DNA of 28,043 nucleotides from QHXQ01 sp038322995. GTDB lineage: Bacteria > Acidobacteriota > Blastocatellia > Pyrinomonadales > Pyrinomonadaceae. The stretch covers positions 1-28,043 of the forward strand of contig JBBQGM010000070.1 of assembly GCA_038322995.1 (NCBI GenBank), read 5' to 3'. Position 1 is the stretch's first letter; each line of letters opens with the position of its first letter. The position numbers and the translations under genes were made by a program. Under the pieces are notes generated by a model. It saw nothing but the letters and a program-made list of their open reading frames with translations, was not told the DNA's origin and made no database searches. Below are positions 7,832 to 14,908 of this stretch, piece by piece.

Positions 7832-9544
7832 ATGACTGTGCCAAGCAAAACGATTCCGACCTCAGCAGGTGCGCCTGACCTAGCGGAGTTTCGTCGCCGC
7901 TATCCTTTGACGGTGGCCAATTTCGCCGCGCTCGGCGAGCGCGAGACGTGGCTCAAGCGCATCTGGGCGACAGACGCGCGCTGGCAGGAGTCGTTGACGG
8001 CTGAGGGCGCGCGGGAAGTGATCGTGCGCGGTGCGCCACCGGCAGGGTTAGCGGTCGCGGGTGAGTTTGAGACGATCTACGCGGGCGGTGCGTTAGGCTT
8101 GTTGCACGCGGCCGTGGCCGCCTGTTGCTACCAACGGCGCGTGCTTGTTTTCGACGATGCTGCTGTCGGGCGCGCGGGCCGCGCCTGGAACGTCTCGGCC
8201 GACGAACTGCGCGAGCTTGAGCGCGCGGGCTTGTTTACCAAAGAAGAGATCGAAGCGACGGTCGTCAATCGTTATCACAAGAGCTTCGTTAAATTTTACG
8301 ACCGGGGGTCGCGCGTTAAAGCGTCGCCGCTCTGGCTGCGCAACGTGCTGGACGTGACGTTGGCTGCGGATAAACTGCTCGCATTTGCCGCCGAAAAAAT
8401 CCGCACGCACGGCGCTGAAGGTTGTGCGCTGCTCGGCGGCCTGCGCTTCGTGCGCGCCTACGTCGAGCCACAACGTATCTCGGTCGAAGTGGCGGATGCG
8501 CGCGGACACAGGTCGCTTTATACGGCGCGGTTGTTTGTGGATGCGACCGGCGCGGATTCGCCCGTCGCGCGCCAACTCAACGAGGGCCACGCCGTGACAC
8601 ACGTCTGCCCGACGGTTGGCGCAACGGCGCGTGGGTTCGCGCGTGGTACAGACGCGGACAAAGTTGATTTTCAGACCGGCGAGTTGTTAGTTAGCACGGA
8701 GGACGCGAGCGAGCACCGGCAGTTGATCTGGTCAGGCTTTGCCGGTGCGCCGACGCGCGATGAGTACACGACCTATCTCTTCTTCTACGACGCGCTTGAT
8801 TCGCCCGCGAACAAATCTCTGCTCGCGCTCTTCGAGCGCTACTTCGAGCGCCTGCCCGCATACAAGCGCGCGGGCGCGCACTGGCGCGTCGTGCAGCCGT
8901 TGTTCGGCCACGTCTCCAGCTCACAGCCGCATGGGCGCAAAGGGCGGGCGCGCACCGCGAGCGAGCGCGTACTGCTAGTTGGCGATGCGGCGGGCGCGGC
9001 CAATCCGCTCGCCTTCGGCACACAGGGCGCACAGCTACGGCAATTGCACCGGCTGACCCATCTGACCGAGCTTGCGCTCGCGGGCGATCTGCTCGACGCG
9101 CACGCGCTCGCCGAGATCAACCCGGAGGGGCCGCGCGTTGCGCCGATGGCGAGCCTCGCGGAATTCTTACGCCCTGCGCCGAAGGCCGCACCGGCCACGG
9201 TGAACGAGACGCTGAACGCGGTGATGGCGGCGTTGCAAGAATTGGACGAACGTGTGCGGCGCGAGTTGTTTCAAGACCGCCTGTCGTTGCAAGCGTTGAA
9301 GAGTCTGTTGAGCCGCACGGCGCAACTCTATCCGCGCATCTTCCAGCGCATGCGTGAACATCTCGGCGCGCGGGGCACGTTCTGGTGGCTGGCCGCGGTC
9401 GCCGAAGCGGCCTTCAGCGAGCGTCGCACGCGCACAGCCAGCACACCGCCCACAGAACACGAACCGAACGAACCGGCGGCGGCTAAGTTTGCCCGCTATG
9501 TGGCGCGCTACAAAAAAGCGGACGGCGCGGGCGATCCGGTCTGA
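7832..9544 (+). CDS. FAD-dependent oxidoreductase, lycopene-cyclase/geranylgeranyl-reductase-like
   Basis: A 570-aa flavoprotein. The N-terminal dinucleotide motif is altered: IYAGGALGLLHAAVAA (83-97), i.e. G-G-A-L-G-L in place of GxGxxG, followed by the strand VLVFDDA that would end in the ribose-binding acidic residue. The other flavin motifs are clear: LFVDATGADSP (234-243) and the GD motif VLLVGDAAGAANPLAFGTQG (380-399). This layout fits the group-A flavin family that includes lycopene cyclases and geranylgeranyl reductases. No carotenoid gene is next to it, so the substrate is open. The C-terminal 120 residues are helical and end in a charged tail. ATG 7832 lacks a good ribosome site. 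Confidence 0.8.
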   Translation: MTVPSKTIPTSAGAPDLAEFRRRYPLTVANFAALGERETWLKRIWATDARWQESLTAEGAREVIVRGAPPAGLAVAGEFETIYAGGALGLLHAAVAACCYQRRVLVFDDAAVGRAGRAWNVSADELRELERAGLFTKEEIEATVVNRYHKSFVKFYDRGSRVKASPLWLRNVLDVTLAADKLLAFAAEKIRTHGAEGCALLGGLRFVRAYVEPQRISVEVADARGHRSLYTARLFVDATGADSPVARQLNEGHAVTHVCPTVGATARGFARGTDADKVDFQTGELLVSTEDASEHRQLIWSGFAGAPTRDEYTTYLFFYDALDSPANKSLLALFERYFERLPAYKRAGAHWRVVQPLFGHVSSSQPHGRKGRARTASERVLLVGDAAGAANPLAFGTQGAQLRQLHRLTHLTELALAGDLLDAHALAEINPEGPRVAPMASLAEFLRPAPKAAPATVNETLNAVMAALQELDERVRRELFQDRLSLQALKSLLSRTAQLYPRIFQRMREHLGARGTFWWLAAVAEAAFSERRTRTASTPPTEHEPNEPAAAKFARYVARYKKADGAGDPV

Positions 9545-9555
9545 TCGCCCGCGCC
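9524..9555 (+). terminator. Hairpin overlapping the flavoprotein stop codon
   Basis: Arms GGCGCGGGCGAT (9524-9535) and ATCGCCCGCGCC (9544-9555), 12 bp perfect, 8-nt loop; the stop TGA (9542-9544) lies in the loop. No T-run follows, so termination would need Rho or the hairpin may stabilise the 3' end. Confidence 0.45.
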
Positions 9556-9621
9556 GATGCGCCCGTTCGGCCACGCAGAGTTAACCGCCGGGTCAACAGT
9601 TAACCGCAGTTTTGGTGGCGA

Positions 9622-9822
9622 CTAACCCTCAGTGTCGTAGAAGATTTCGACTTTCTTTGGATTCTTGTCGCCTACCTCCTTACCATCTACCACCACTCTG
9701 GTAAGCTTCCCCTTGGCTCTTTTGTACTTGTGCTTACCCGGCGCTGGGCTATCAGGATTAAAGGCATCACTGAAATCAACCGTGACGGAGCCGCCGGAAA
9801 CGACGATGGGTTCTTCGGGCAT
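9622..9822 (-). CDS. Hypothetical 66-aa protein downstream of the kinase
   Basis: Start ATG 9822 is chosen because AAGGAG (9835-9830) sits 7 nt upstream; a TTG at 9828 would be too close to it. The 66-aa product (MPEEPIVVSGGSVTVDF...) has no signal or membrane segment. It looks like one small beta domain: IVVSGGSVTVDFSD, a basic middle (KHKYKRAKGKLTRVVVDG), then KKVEIFYDTEG. It follows the kinase-TPR gene by 44 nt on the same strand, so co-transcription is likely and it may be a substrate or partner. I do not recognise the family. Confidence 0.6.
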   Translation of the reverse strand: MPEEPIVVSGGSVTVDFSDAFNPDSPAPGKHKYKRAKGKLTRVVVDGKEVGDKNPKKVEIFYDTEG

Positions 9823-9866
9823 GTTCAATCTCCTTTGTCTGGGTGAATGAGGTTAAGGGTCGACAG

Positions 9867-12863
9867 CTAAAACGAGCCTAGCTGCTTCTGCGCGAACTGC
9901 ACATCAGGCCGCGTGAGATAACCGTTGTAGTCTTCCGGGGCCCAGTTCTGCTGCAAGTTGGTCAGCGTCATGCGGGCGCGGGCCGCATAACTGCGCGCTT
10001 GCTCGGCCTGCCCCGCTCGCTCCGCCGCGCGGGCGGCGACGAGCCACGCCTGCCAGTCCGATGCGAGACTGCCGGCGCGGGCGAAATTCTCTTCCGCGTG
10101 CAAGGCATTCGTCAAGGCCGCGGCCGGCTCGTTGTTGGCGAGTTGCGCTTCGGCGAGCGCAAGCTCGGCGCTGGCCATTAGCGCGGGGTCGCCGATGCTG
10201 GTCGCCTGGGCAAATGCTTCCTGACATAGACGCGCGCCCGTGCCCGGCGGGCCGGCAAATGTCTGCGCCAAGCAGAGCGCACGCTTCGCCTGCACGATGC
10301 TCTCAGGATACTGCGTGCCCGCTTGTGCGAGCGCCTGCTCGGCTGCGGCGCGCGCCTCCGGCCAGTGCTGCATGGCCAAAGCCAATTCCGCGTTAGCGAC
10401 ATGCACGGTGACGGCTAGTTCCTTGATCTCGCCGCCGGGTTGCTCGGCGATGGCGCGGGCTTCGGCGAGCGCGGCCCGCGCCTCGTCGAAGTGCCCGACG
10501 GGCCACAGCACGCGGGCGCGCTCGGATTGGCCATAGCCGACGCCCGAGGACTTTAAGTTCTGCGCCTTGCTGAGACTGTAACGCTGATCGAAATGGGCGC
10601 GGGCGGCGGCGTAATGCTCCTGTATGGCCAGCACCGAGCCGAGGCCTTCATGCGCCTTTGCAGCTTGGCCCTGATCACTGTTCTGTTCGGCCTGTTGCAA
10701 CTGCTCGGTGAACGTGCGCAATGCCCCTTCGTAGTCGCCCTGCTTGCGCTGGACACGGCCGAGTAGTGCGTAGCCGTCCGCCGTCTCCTTACGATAGTTA
10801 CCCGCCAGATAAAACTGGAGCGCTTGCCTGACATTCGCCTCTGCTTCGTTGACCTGGCCCTGCTGCAACTGTGAACTGCCCAGATTGATGCGCACGTAGG
10901 CTTCCGTACGGTGGGATTGATGCCGGCGCGCGAGATCGAGCGCCTGCATGTAATACCGGTCGGCGCGCGGGTAATCGGACTTGTGCAGAAAGACGTTGCC
11001 GAGATTGACGAGGCCGCGCGCCGACAGGTTCTCCATCCCGCCGGCCTGCGCCGTCTCGACCGCTTGCCGCGCATACTCTTCAGCCTGCGCGGTTTGGTTC
11101 TCGGCGGCAGCCACCGCGCTCAACTGCAACAACGCGTTGACGTGCTGCAACTGATTGCCGGTACTCTCAGTCAGTGTGAGCGCCTGTTCGAGTGCGGCCC
11201 GCGCCTCGGGCAGATGACCCGCGTTGCGCAGAAAGAAACCGCGCTGGTAGAGCACTTCAGTGCGCCCTTCAGTGTTAGCGAATTCCTGATAAAGCGCCTC
11301 GGACTGGTCGAAGCAATTGTTGGCCTGCGGCATCTGGGCTAGCCGCCCGTAGATGATGCCGGCGCGCAGATAGCCGGTGGCGTAGCGTGGATCGCGGGCG
11401 GTCGCCGCGATGTAGCTCGCAATAGCTTTGTCTGTATTGTCGCTTTTTTCGTAGGCGTAGCCGAGATCGACCCAAGCTTGTGGCAGCTTCGGTTGCAACT
11501 CCGCGAGGCGCTCGTAGTCCTTGCCGGCGCGCGCAAAATCGCGTCCAATCGTGGCCTGAATCGCCTCATAGTAGAGCGCATCCGTTTCCGCCAGTGCGCC
11601 CTGATCCTGTAAGAGCATGTTGGCGCGCACTATCTCTTCTCTGGCTTGATCGGCGTAGTCGAGTTCCGTTAACGCTTCGGCTAGCCGTGCATGCGCTAGC
11701 ACGAACTGCGCATCCTTCTCGGTCGCGTCTCTGAGCCACTTGCTCGCCTGCAAGTACGCTTTGTCGCGCAACAGGTCTGTGCCTTTCTCGTAAGCGCGTT
11801 GCGCTTCGGGCAGTGGCATATGCACGGGCTTACGCAAGCTGTAGAAGCCACCCAGGACGGCGGCCGCGAGCATAAAGACGCCGATGAGCACGGCCGCCAC
11901 GGACAGGCGCGGGCGGCGCAAGCCTTCGGAGAGGGTGACGAGCGCGCTGCGCTGATTCAGCCCCGTGTGGCGCGCGACACGGGCGGACTGGGTGCCGTCG
12001 GTGAGCGCGTAGGCGGTGCGAAAGGCGTGCAGATCGTTGATCAAATCGTCCGCGCGCTGGTAACGCTCGGCCGGTTTTTTGGCCAGCGCTTTCAGCGTGA
12101 TGCGGTCGAGCTCGGGCGGCACGTGCGTGTTGTACTGCGACGGCGGCGACGGCTCGACGTGCATGACCTGGCCGGCGATCTCGATCAGGTTCGCGCCCGC
12201 GAAGGCGGGCCGGCCCGCGACGCATTCGTAGAGCAGCGCGCCCAACGCGAACAGATCGCTGCGTGCATCTACGGGCGCGCCCGTCGCCTGTTCGGGCGAA
12301 AGATATAGTGGCGTGCCGACGATCACGTCGCTGCGCGTCTTCATGCTGGGCAGCGTCTTCGCGTCCGGATCGGGGGCGAACTCAGGTCTGTCCTCGATTA
12401 ACTTGGCCAGCCCGAAGTCGAGCACTTTCACTGCGCCGCGCTCGTCCACCAAGATGTTCGACGGCTTCACGTCGCGGTGGATGATGCCGCGCCGGTGCGC
12501 TTCGCCTAGCGCGGCCGCGACGTGCTCGATGAGTTCGACGGCGCGCGTCAAGGTCAACGCGCCCGCGCGCATCAGTTCGCCGAGGTCTTGCCCGCTGACC
12601 AACTCCATCACGATGAAAGGGCGACCGTCGGGCATCTCGCCGTAGTCGAAGATGGCGGCGATGTGCGGATGACTGAGCGCCGAGACCGAGCGGGCTTCGC
12701 GCAAGAACCGCGCATGATAGTTATGCGCGCTGGAAGCGAGCAGCGGAATCTTGACCGCGACGCGCCGGCCTAAGAGTGTGTCTTCCGCGACATAGACCAC
12801 CCCCATGCCGCCCTCACCAAGTTGGCTGACGATGCGGTAATGAGAAATAGTCTGCCCGATCAT
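9867..12863 (-). CDS. Serine/threonine protein kinase with membrane segment and C-terminal TPR array
   Basis: A 998-aa receptor-like kinase. The PASTA-less N-terminal kinase domain (about 9-285) has the glycine loop GEGGMG (16-21), VAVK (K38), E56, the catalytic loop HRDVKPSN (D131), DFG (D149) and SPE (189-191), so it should be active. One transmembrane helix (about 319-342) separates it from an extracytoplasmic or periplasmic region of repeated helical pairs matching TPR units (for example PQAWVDLGYAYEKSDNTDKAIASYIAA and TEAYVRINLGSSQLQQGQVNEAE). This Pkn-TPR layout is common in Acidobacteriota and Myxococcota. The sensor input and the targets are unknown. A likely promoter lies at 12969-12997 with a leader of about 100 nt. 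Confidence 0.93.
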   Translation of the reverse strand: MIGQTISHYRIVSQLGEGGMGVVYVAEDTLLGRRVAVKIPLLASSAHNYHARFLREARSVSALSHPHIAAIFDYGEMPDGRPFIVMELVSGQDLGELMRAGALTLTRAVELIEHVAAALGEAHRRGIIHRDVKPSNILVDERGAVKVLDFGLAKLIEDRPEFAPDPDAKTLPSMKTRSDVIVGTPLYLSPEQATGAPVDARSDLFALGALLYECVAGRPAFAGANLIEIAGQVMHVEPSPPSQYNTHVPPELDRITLKALAKKPAERYQRADDLINDLHAFRTAYALTDGTQSARVARHTGLNQRSALVTLSEGLRRPRLSVAAVLIGVFMLAAAVLGGFYSLRKPVHMPLPEAQRAYEKGTDLLRDKAYLQASKWLRDATEKDAQFVLAHARLAEALTELDYADQAREEIVRANMLLQDQGALAETDALYYEAIQATIGRDFARAGKDYERLAELQPKLPQAWVDLGYAYEKSDNTDKAIASYIAATARDPRYATGYLRAGIIYGRLAQMPQANNCFDQSEALYQEFANTEGRTEVLYQRGFFLRNAGHLPEARAALEQALTLTESTGNQLQHVNALLQLSAVAAAENQTAQAEEYARQAVETAQAGGMENLSARGLVNLGNVFLHKSDYPRADRYYMQALDLARRHQSHRTEAYVRINLGSSQLQQGQVNEAEANVRQALQFYLAGNYRKETADGYALLGRVQRKQGDYEGALRTFTEQLQQAEQNSDQGQAAKAHEGLGSVLAIQEHYAAARAHFDQRYSLSKAQNLKSSGVGYGQSERARVLWPVGHFDEARAALAEARAIAEQPGGEIKELAVTVHVANAELALAMQHWPEARAAAEQALAQAGTQYPESIVQAKRALCLAQTFAGPPGTGARLCQEAFAQATSIGDPALMASAELALAEAQLANNEPAAALTNALHAEENFARAGSLASDWQAWLVAARAAERAGQAEQARSYAARARMTLTNLQQNWAPEDYNGYLTRPDVQFAQKQLGSF

Positions 12864-12968
12864 GTGCGAGTGAACCCTTCTGGTCAGAGCTAGCGGGGAA
12901 GGCGTGCGCCGGCTGGCCTCGTATTAACCGGCCAAATGGAATCAAACACTGCGCTTAACAACCGCCGT

Positions 12969-12997
12969 ATTCTGCGCTAAAGCCTTGAGCAATTCAA
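12969..12997 (-). promoter_or_regulatory. Possible sigma-70 promoter for the kinase gene
   Basis: On the minus strand TTGAAT (12997-12992), 17-nt spacer, CAGAAT (12974-12969). Each hexamer matches four of six consensus bases. Confidence 0.35.
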
Positions 12998-13147
12998 GAA
13001 GAATAGTAATTAACGCATATTCCGGTCTTCTGCCATTTATGCCAACAACGGTGTTGCCGGTAGGAGTACAGCCGGGCGATCAGGCCGGGGTCAGCAGCAC
13101 AAATTATTGTGCAAAATAGACATCTGACACTTAGTAAAAAATTTTCC

Positions 13148-13176
13148 TTGACGGGCAATTGCGTTAAGCATATAGT
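13148..13176 (+). promoter_or_regulatory. Sigma-70 promoter for the di-haem oxidoreductase gene
   Basis: TTGACG (13148-13153), 17-nt spacer, TATAGT (13171-13176): five of six matches in each hexamer with ideal spacing. Transcription would start near 13183, leaving a leader of about 115 nt before the ATG at 13297. Confidence 0.75.
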
Positions 13177-13238
13177 CGGCGCACCCCCGGCCCCTACTAT
13201 TCCCCAAGTTCATATTGGTCATCGCACACCCCCTATCC

Positions 13239-13255
13239 GTGGTCACACTGACCAC
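13239..13255. promoter_or_regulatory. Inverted repeat in the leader, possible operator
   Basis: GTGGTCA-CAC-TGACCAC, 7-bp perfect arms, about 55 nt downstream of the expected transcription start. It could be a dimeric regulator site or a small leader hairpin. Confidence 0.35.
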
Positions 13256-13281
13256 CTCATTTCCTTTCCATTCCAGTGCCG

Positions 13282-13287
13282 AGGAGG
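13282..13287 (+). promoter_or_regulatory. Shine-Dalgarno AGGAGG that fixes the start at 13297
   Basis: AGGAGG with a 9-nt spacer to ATG 13297; an earlier in-frame start codon at 13276 overlaps this region and is rejected. Confidence 0.8.
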
Positions 13288-13296
13288 ATAGACAAG

Positions 13297-14772
13297 ATGA
13301 AAAGCCTCAAGACCTCTCTCGTGGGGTTGGTTGTGCTGCTGCTTCTGTTGCCGGCAGTTTACAACCAAGTAGCCCACAGCCAAGCGCCCAAGGACCCGCC
13401 GACCGGCCAAGCCAACGTAGCGCTGACTAATGACGAGACCGAGCGCGACTGTCCCATCGAGCCCGAAGTGGTGCTTTGTAGATTGTGCCCGCGCGCAACC
13501 GAAGCCCCGACCGGCTTCGACGATCAAACCAACGGTTTTATCCCGCAACCAGACCACGACGCGAACCGGGCCACGTTCGAGGTGCGGGATCAAATTCTAC
13601 CCGACCACATACAAGGCGGCGGCCTCGGGCCCGTCTATAACGCGCAATCCTGCGCGGAATGTCACCAGAATCCGGTCTCCGGCGCGGTCAGTCAGATCAC
13701 TGAATTGCGCGCCGGACGGCTCATTTTTCCCTGTGACATCACACAGGTGGACTGCGACCCATTCTTCCAGGACGCGCCGGGCGGCTCCCTGATCAATGAT
13801 CGAGCCGTTGATATGAGAATCCCGAACGCCCCCCTGCAAGCGAACATTCAGGAGCGAGTGCCACCATTGTTTTCCGCCGGGATCAATCCCGCCGGAACGA
13901 ACGAGCAAGACGTACGCACCGCCCGCACTTCCCTTAATCTACTCGGCGACGGTTTCGTCGAAGCCATTGCCAATCAAACGCTACTCGACATCGCCGCGGC
14001 CCAACCGGGATTGAGCAATAACGAAGTCCACGGGCTGCCCATCAACGTGCCGGTGGAGGAACGGCGCGACGGGCGGTGCCGGATCGGACGCTTCGGGCAC
14101 AAAGATCAGCATGCTAGTCTGCTGTCGTTCTCAGGCGACGCCTACATCAACGAGATCGGCATCACGAACCGCTTGTTTCTGGCAGAGAACACGTCGTTGG
14201 GACGGTCAGTGGCTAATTTCGACTTTGTCTCCGACTCGCAGCCCTGCGCTAACGATCCGAACGTAATCTGCGGCGAGGATACAGAGAACGACATCGACGC
14301 CTTCACCGATTTTGTGCGCTCGACGAAAGCCCCGCCGCGCGATGCGGTCATCGCCGCGACGACAGAGGCCGGTAAGGGCGAGACGCTCTTTAAGGACCTC
14401 GGCTGCGCCGTCTGCCACCAAGACAGGATCGTGACGGCCCCGCGCGGCACGTCCATCAACCTCGGCGCGTTTATCGTGCCCACGGAGTTGGGCAGCAAGA
14501 TCATTCATCCCTATAGCGACTTCCTGCTCCACGACATCGGCACAGGCGACGGCATTCGCCAGAATGGCCGGGCCGAGACCCGGCTGATGGTGCGGACTGC
14601 ACCGCTGTGGGGCGTGCGCACACACACGCGCTTGATGCACGATGGCGCGTCGCTGACCTTCAAGGACGCGATTGCCCGGCATCATGGCGAGGCCGAGACA
14701 CCGAGAGCTAAGTTCTTCAGCCGCTCGGACGCGGATCAAAGGAATCTCATCATCTTCCTCGAATCGCTTTAA
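13297..14772 (+). CDS. Di-haem cytochrome c oxidoreductase (DUF1111/DHOR-like, peroxidase-type)
   Basis: A 491-aa secreted protein. The signal peptide is at the start (KTSLVGLVVLLLLLPAVYNQVAHSQA). Two c-haem sites are visible: CAECH (119-123) and CAVCH (370-374). The segment GRFGHK (about 264-269) matches the conserved GRFG-K box of the DUF1111 family, and the tail carries the RTAPLWGVRTHTRLMHDGASLTF block typical of di-haem peroxidase-like proteins. Family members are periplasmic redox enzymes, often MauG/CcpA relatives; the substrate here is not known. Two extra Cys pairs (CPIEPEVVLCRLC; CDITQVDC) could form disulfides. It is a single-gene transcript with its own promoter and a hairpin at 14806-14846. 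Confidence 0.85.
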   Translation: MKSLKTSLVGLVVLLLLLPAVYNQVAHSQAPKDPPTGQANVALTNDETERDCPIEPEVVLCRLCPRATEAPTGFDDQTNGFIPQPDHDANRATFEVRDQILPDHIQGGGLGPVYNAQSCAECHQNPVSGAVSQITELRAGRLIFPCDITQVDCDPFFQDAPGGSLINDRAVDMRIPNAPLQANIQERVPPLFSAGINPAGTNEQDVRTARTSLNLLGDGFVEAIANQTLLDIAAAQPGLSNNEVHGLPINVPVEERRDGRCRIGRFGHKDQHASLLSFSGDAYINEIGITNRLFLAENTSLGRSVANFDFVSDSQPCANDPNVICGEDTENDIDAFTDFVRSTKAPPRDAVIAATTEAGKGETLFKDLGCAVCHQDRIVTAPRGTSINLGAFIVPTELGSKIIHPYSDFLLHDIGTGDGIRQNGRAETRLMVRTAPLWGVRTHTRLMHDGASLTFKDAIARHHGEAETPRAKFFSRSDADQRNLIIFLESL

Positions 14773-14805
14773 CGGCGTGGGCGGTTGCAGCGGGGTGAGA
14801 CTACT

Positions 14806-14846
14806 TTGAGCAGACCAGTCGTGCGGCGCACGACTGGTCTGCTCAA
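14806..14846. terminator. 19-bp perfect hairpin between convergent genes
   Basis: Arms 14806-14824 and 14828-14846 are perfect complements (core GACCAGTCGTGC/GCACGACTGGTC) with a GGC loop. It lies 34 nt after the di-haem gene stop and 63 nt past the end of the convergent peptidase gene. Neither strand has a T-run after the stem, so it may act with Rho or as a 3'-end stabiliser. Confidence 0.65.
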
Positions 14847-14908
14847 CCGGCTAGAGACTGAATGAGAAATACCAACGGGCAGGCAGGAGCCGGTGGCCCC
14901 GCCCGACC

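Larger units (their letters stand above)
12864..13296. other. 433-bp divergent regulatory region
   Basis: No gene is supported here. The stretch is AT-richer than its flanks and lies between the kinase (-) and the di-haem protein (+). It holds a good sigma-70 promoter for the plus strand (13148-13176), a weaker one for the minus strand (12969-12997), and a small inverted repeat GTGGTCA/TGACCAC (13239-13255) in the plus-strand leader. The short open frame at 13109-13291 has no coding character. Confidence 0.7.

Noticed and set aside
13109..13291. 60-aa open frame in the promoter region of the di-haem gene
   Set aside because: It covers the -35/-10 boxes and the leader; no ribosome site or coding bias.
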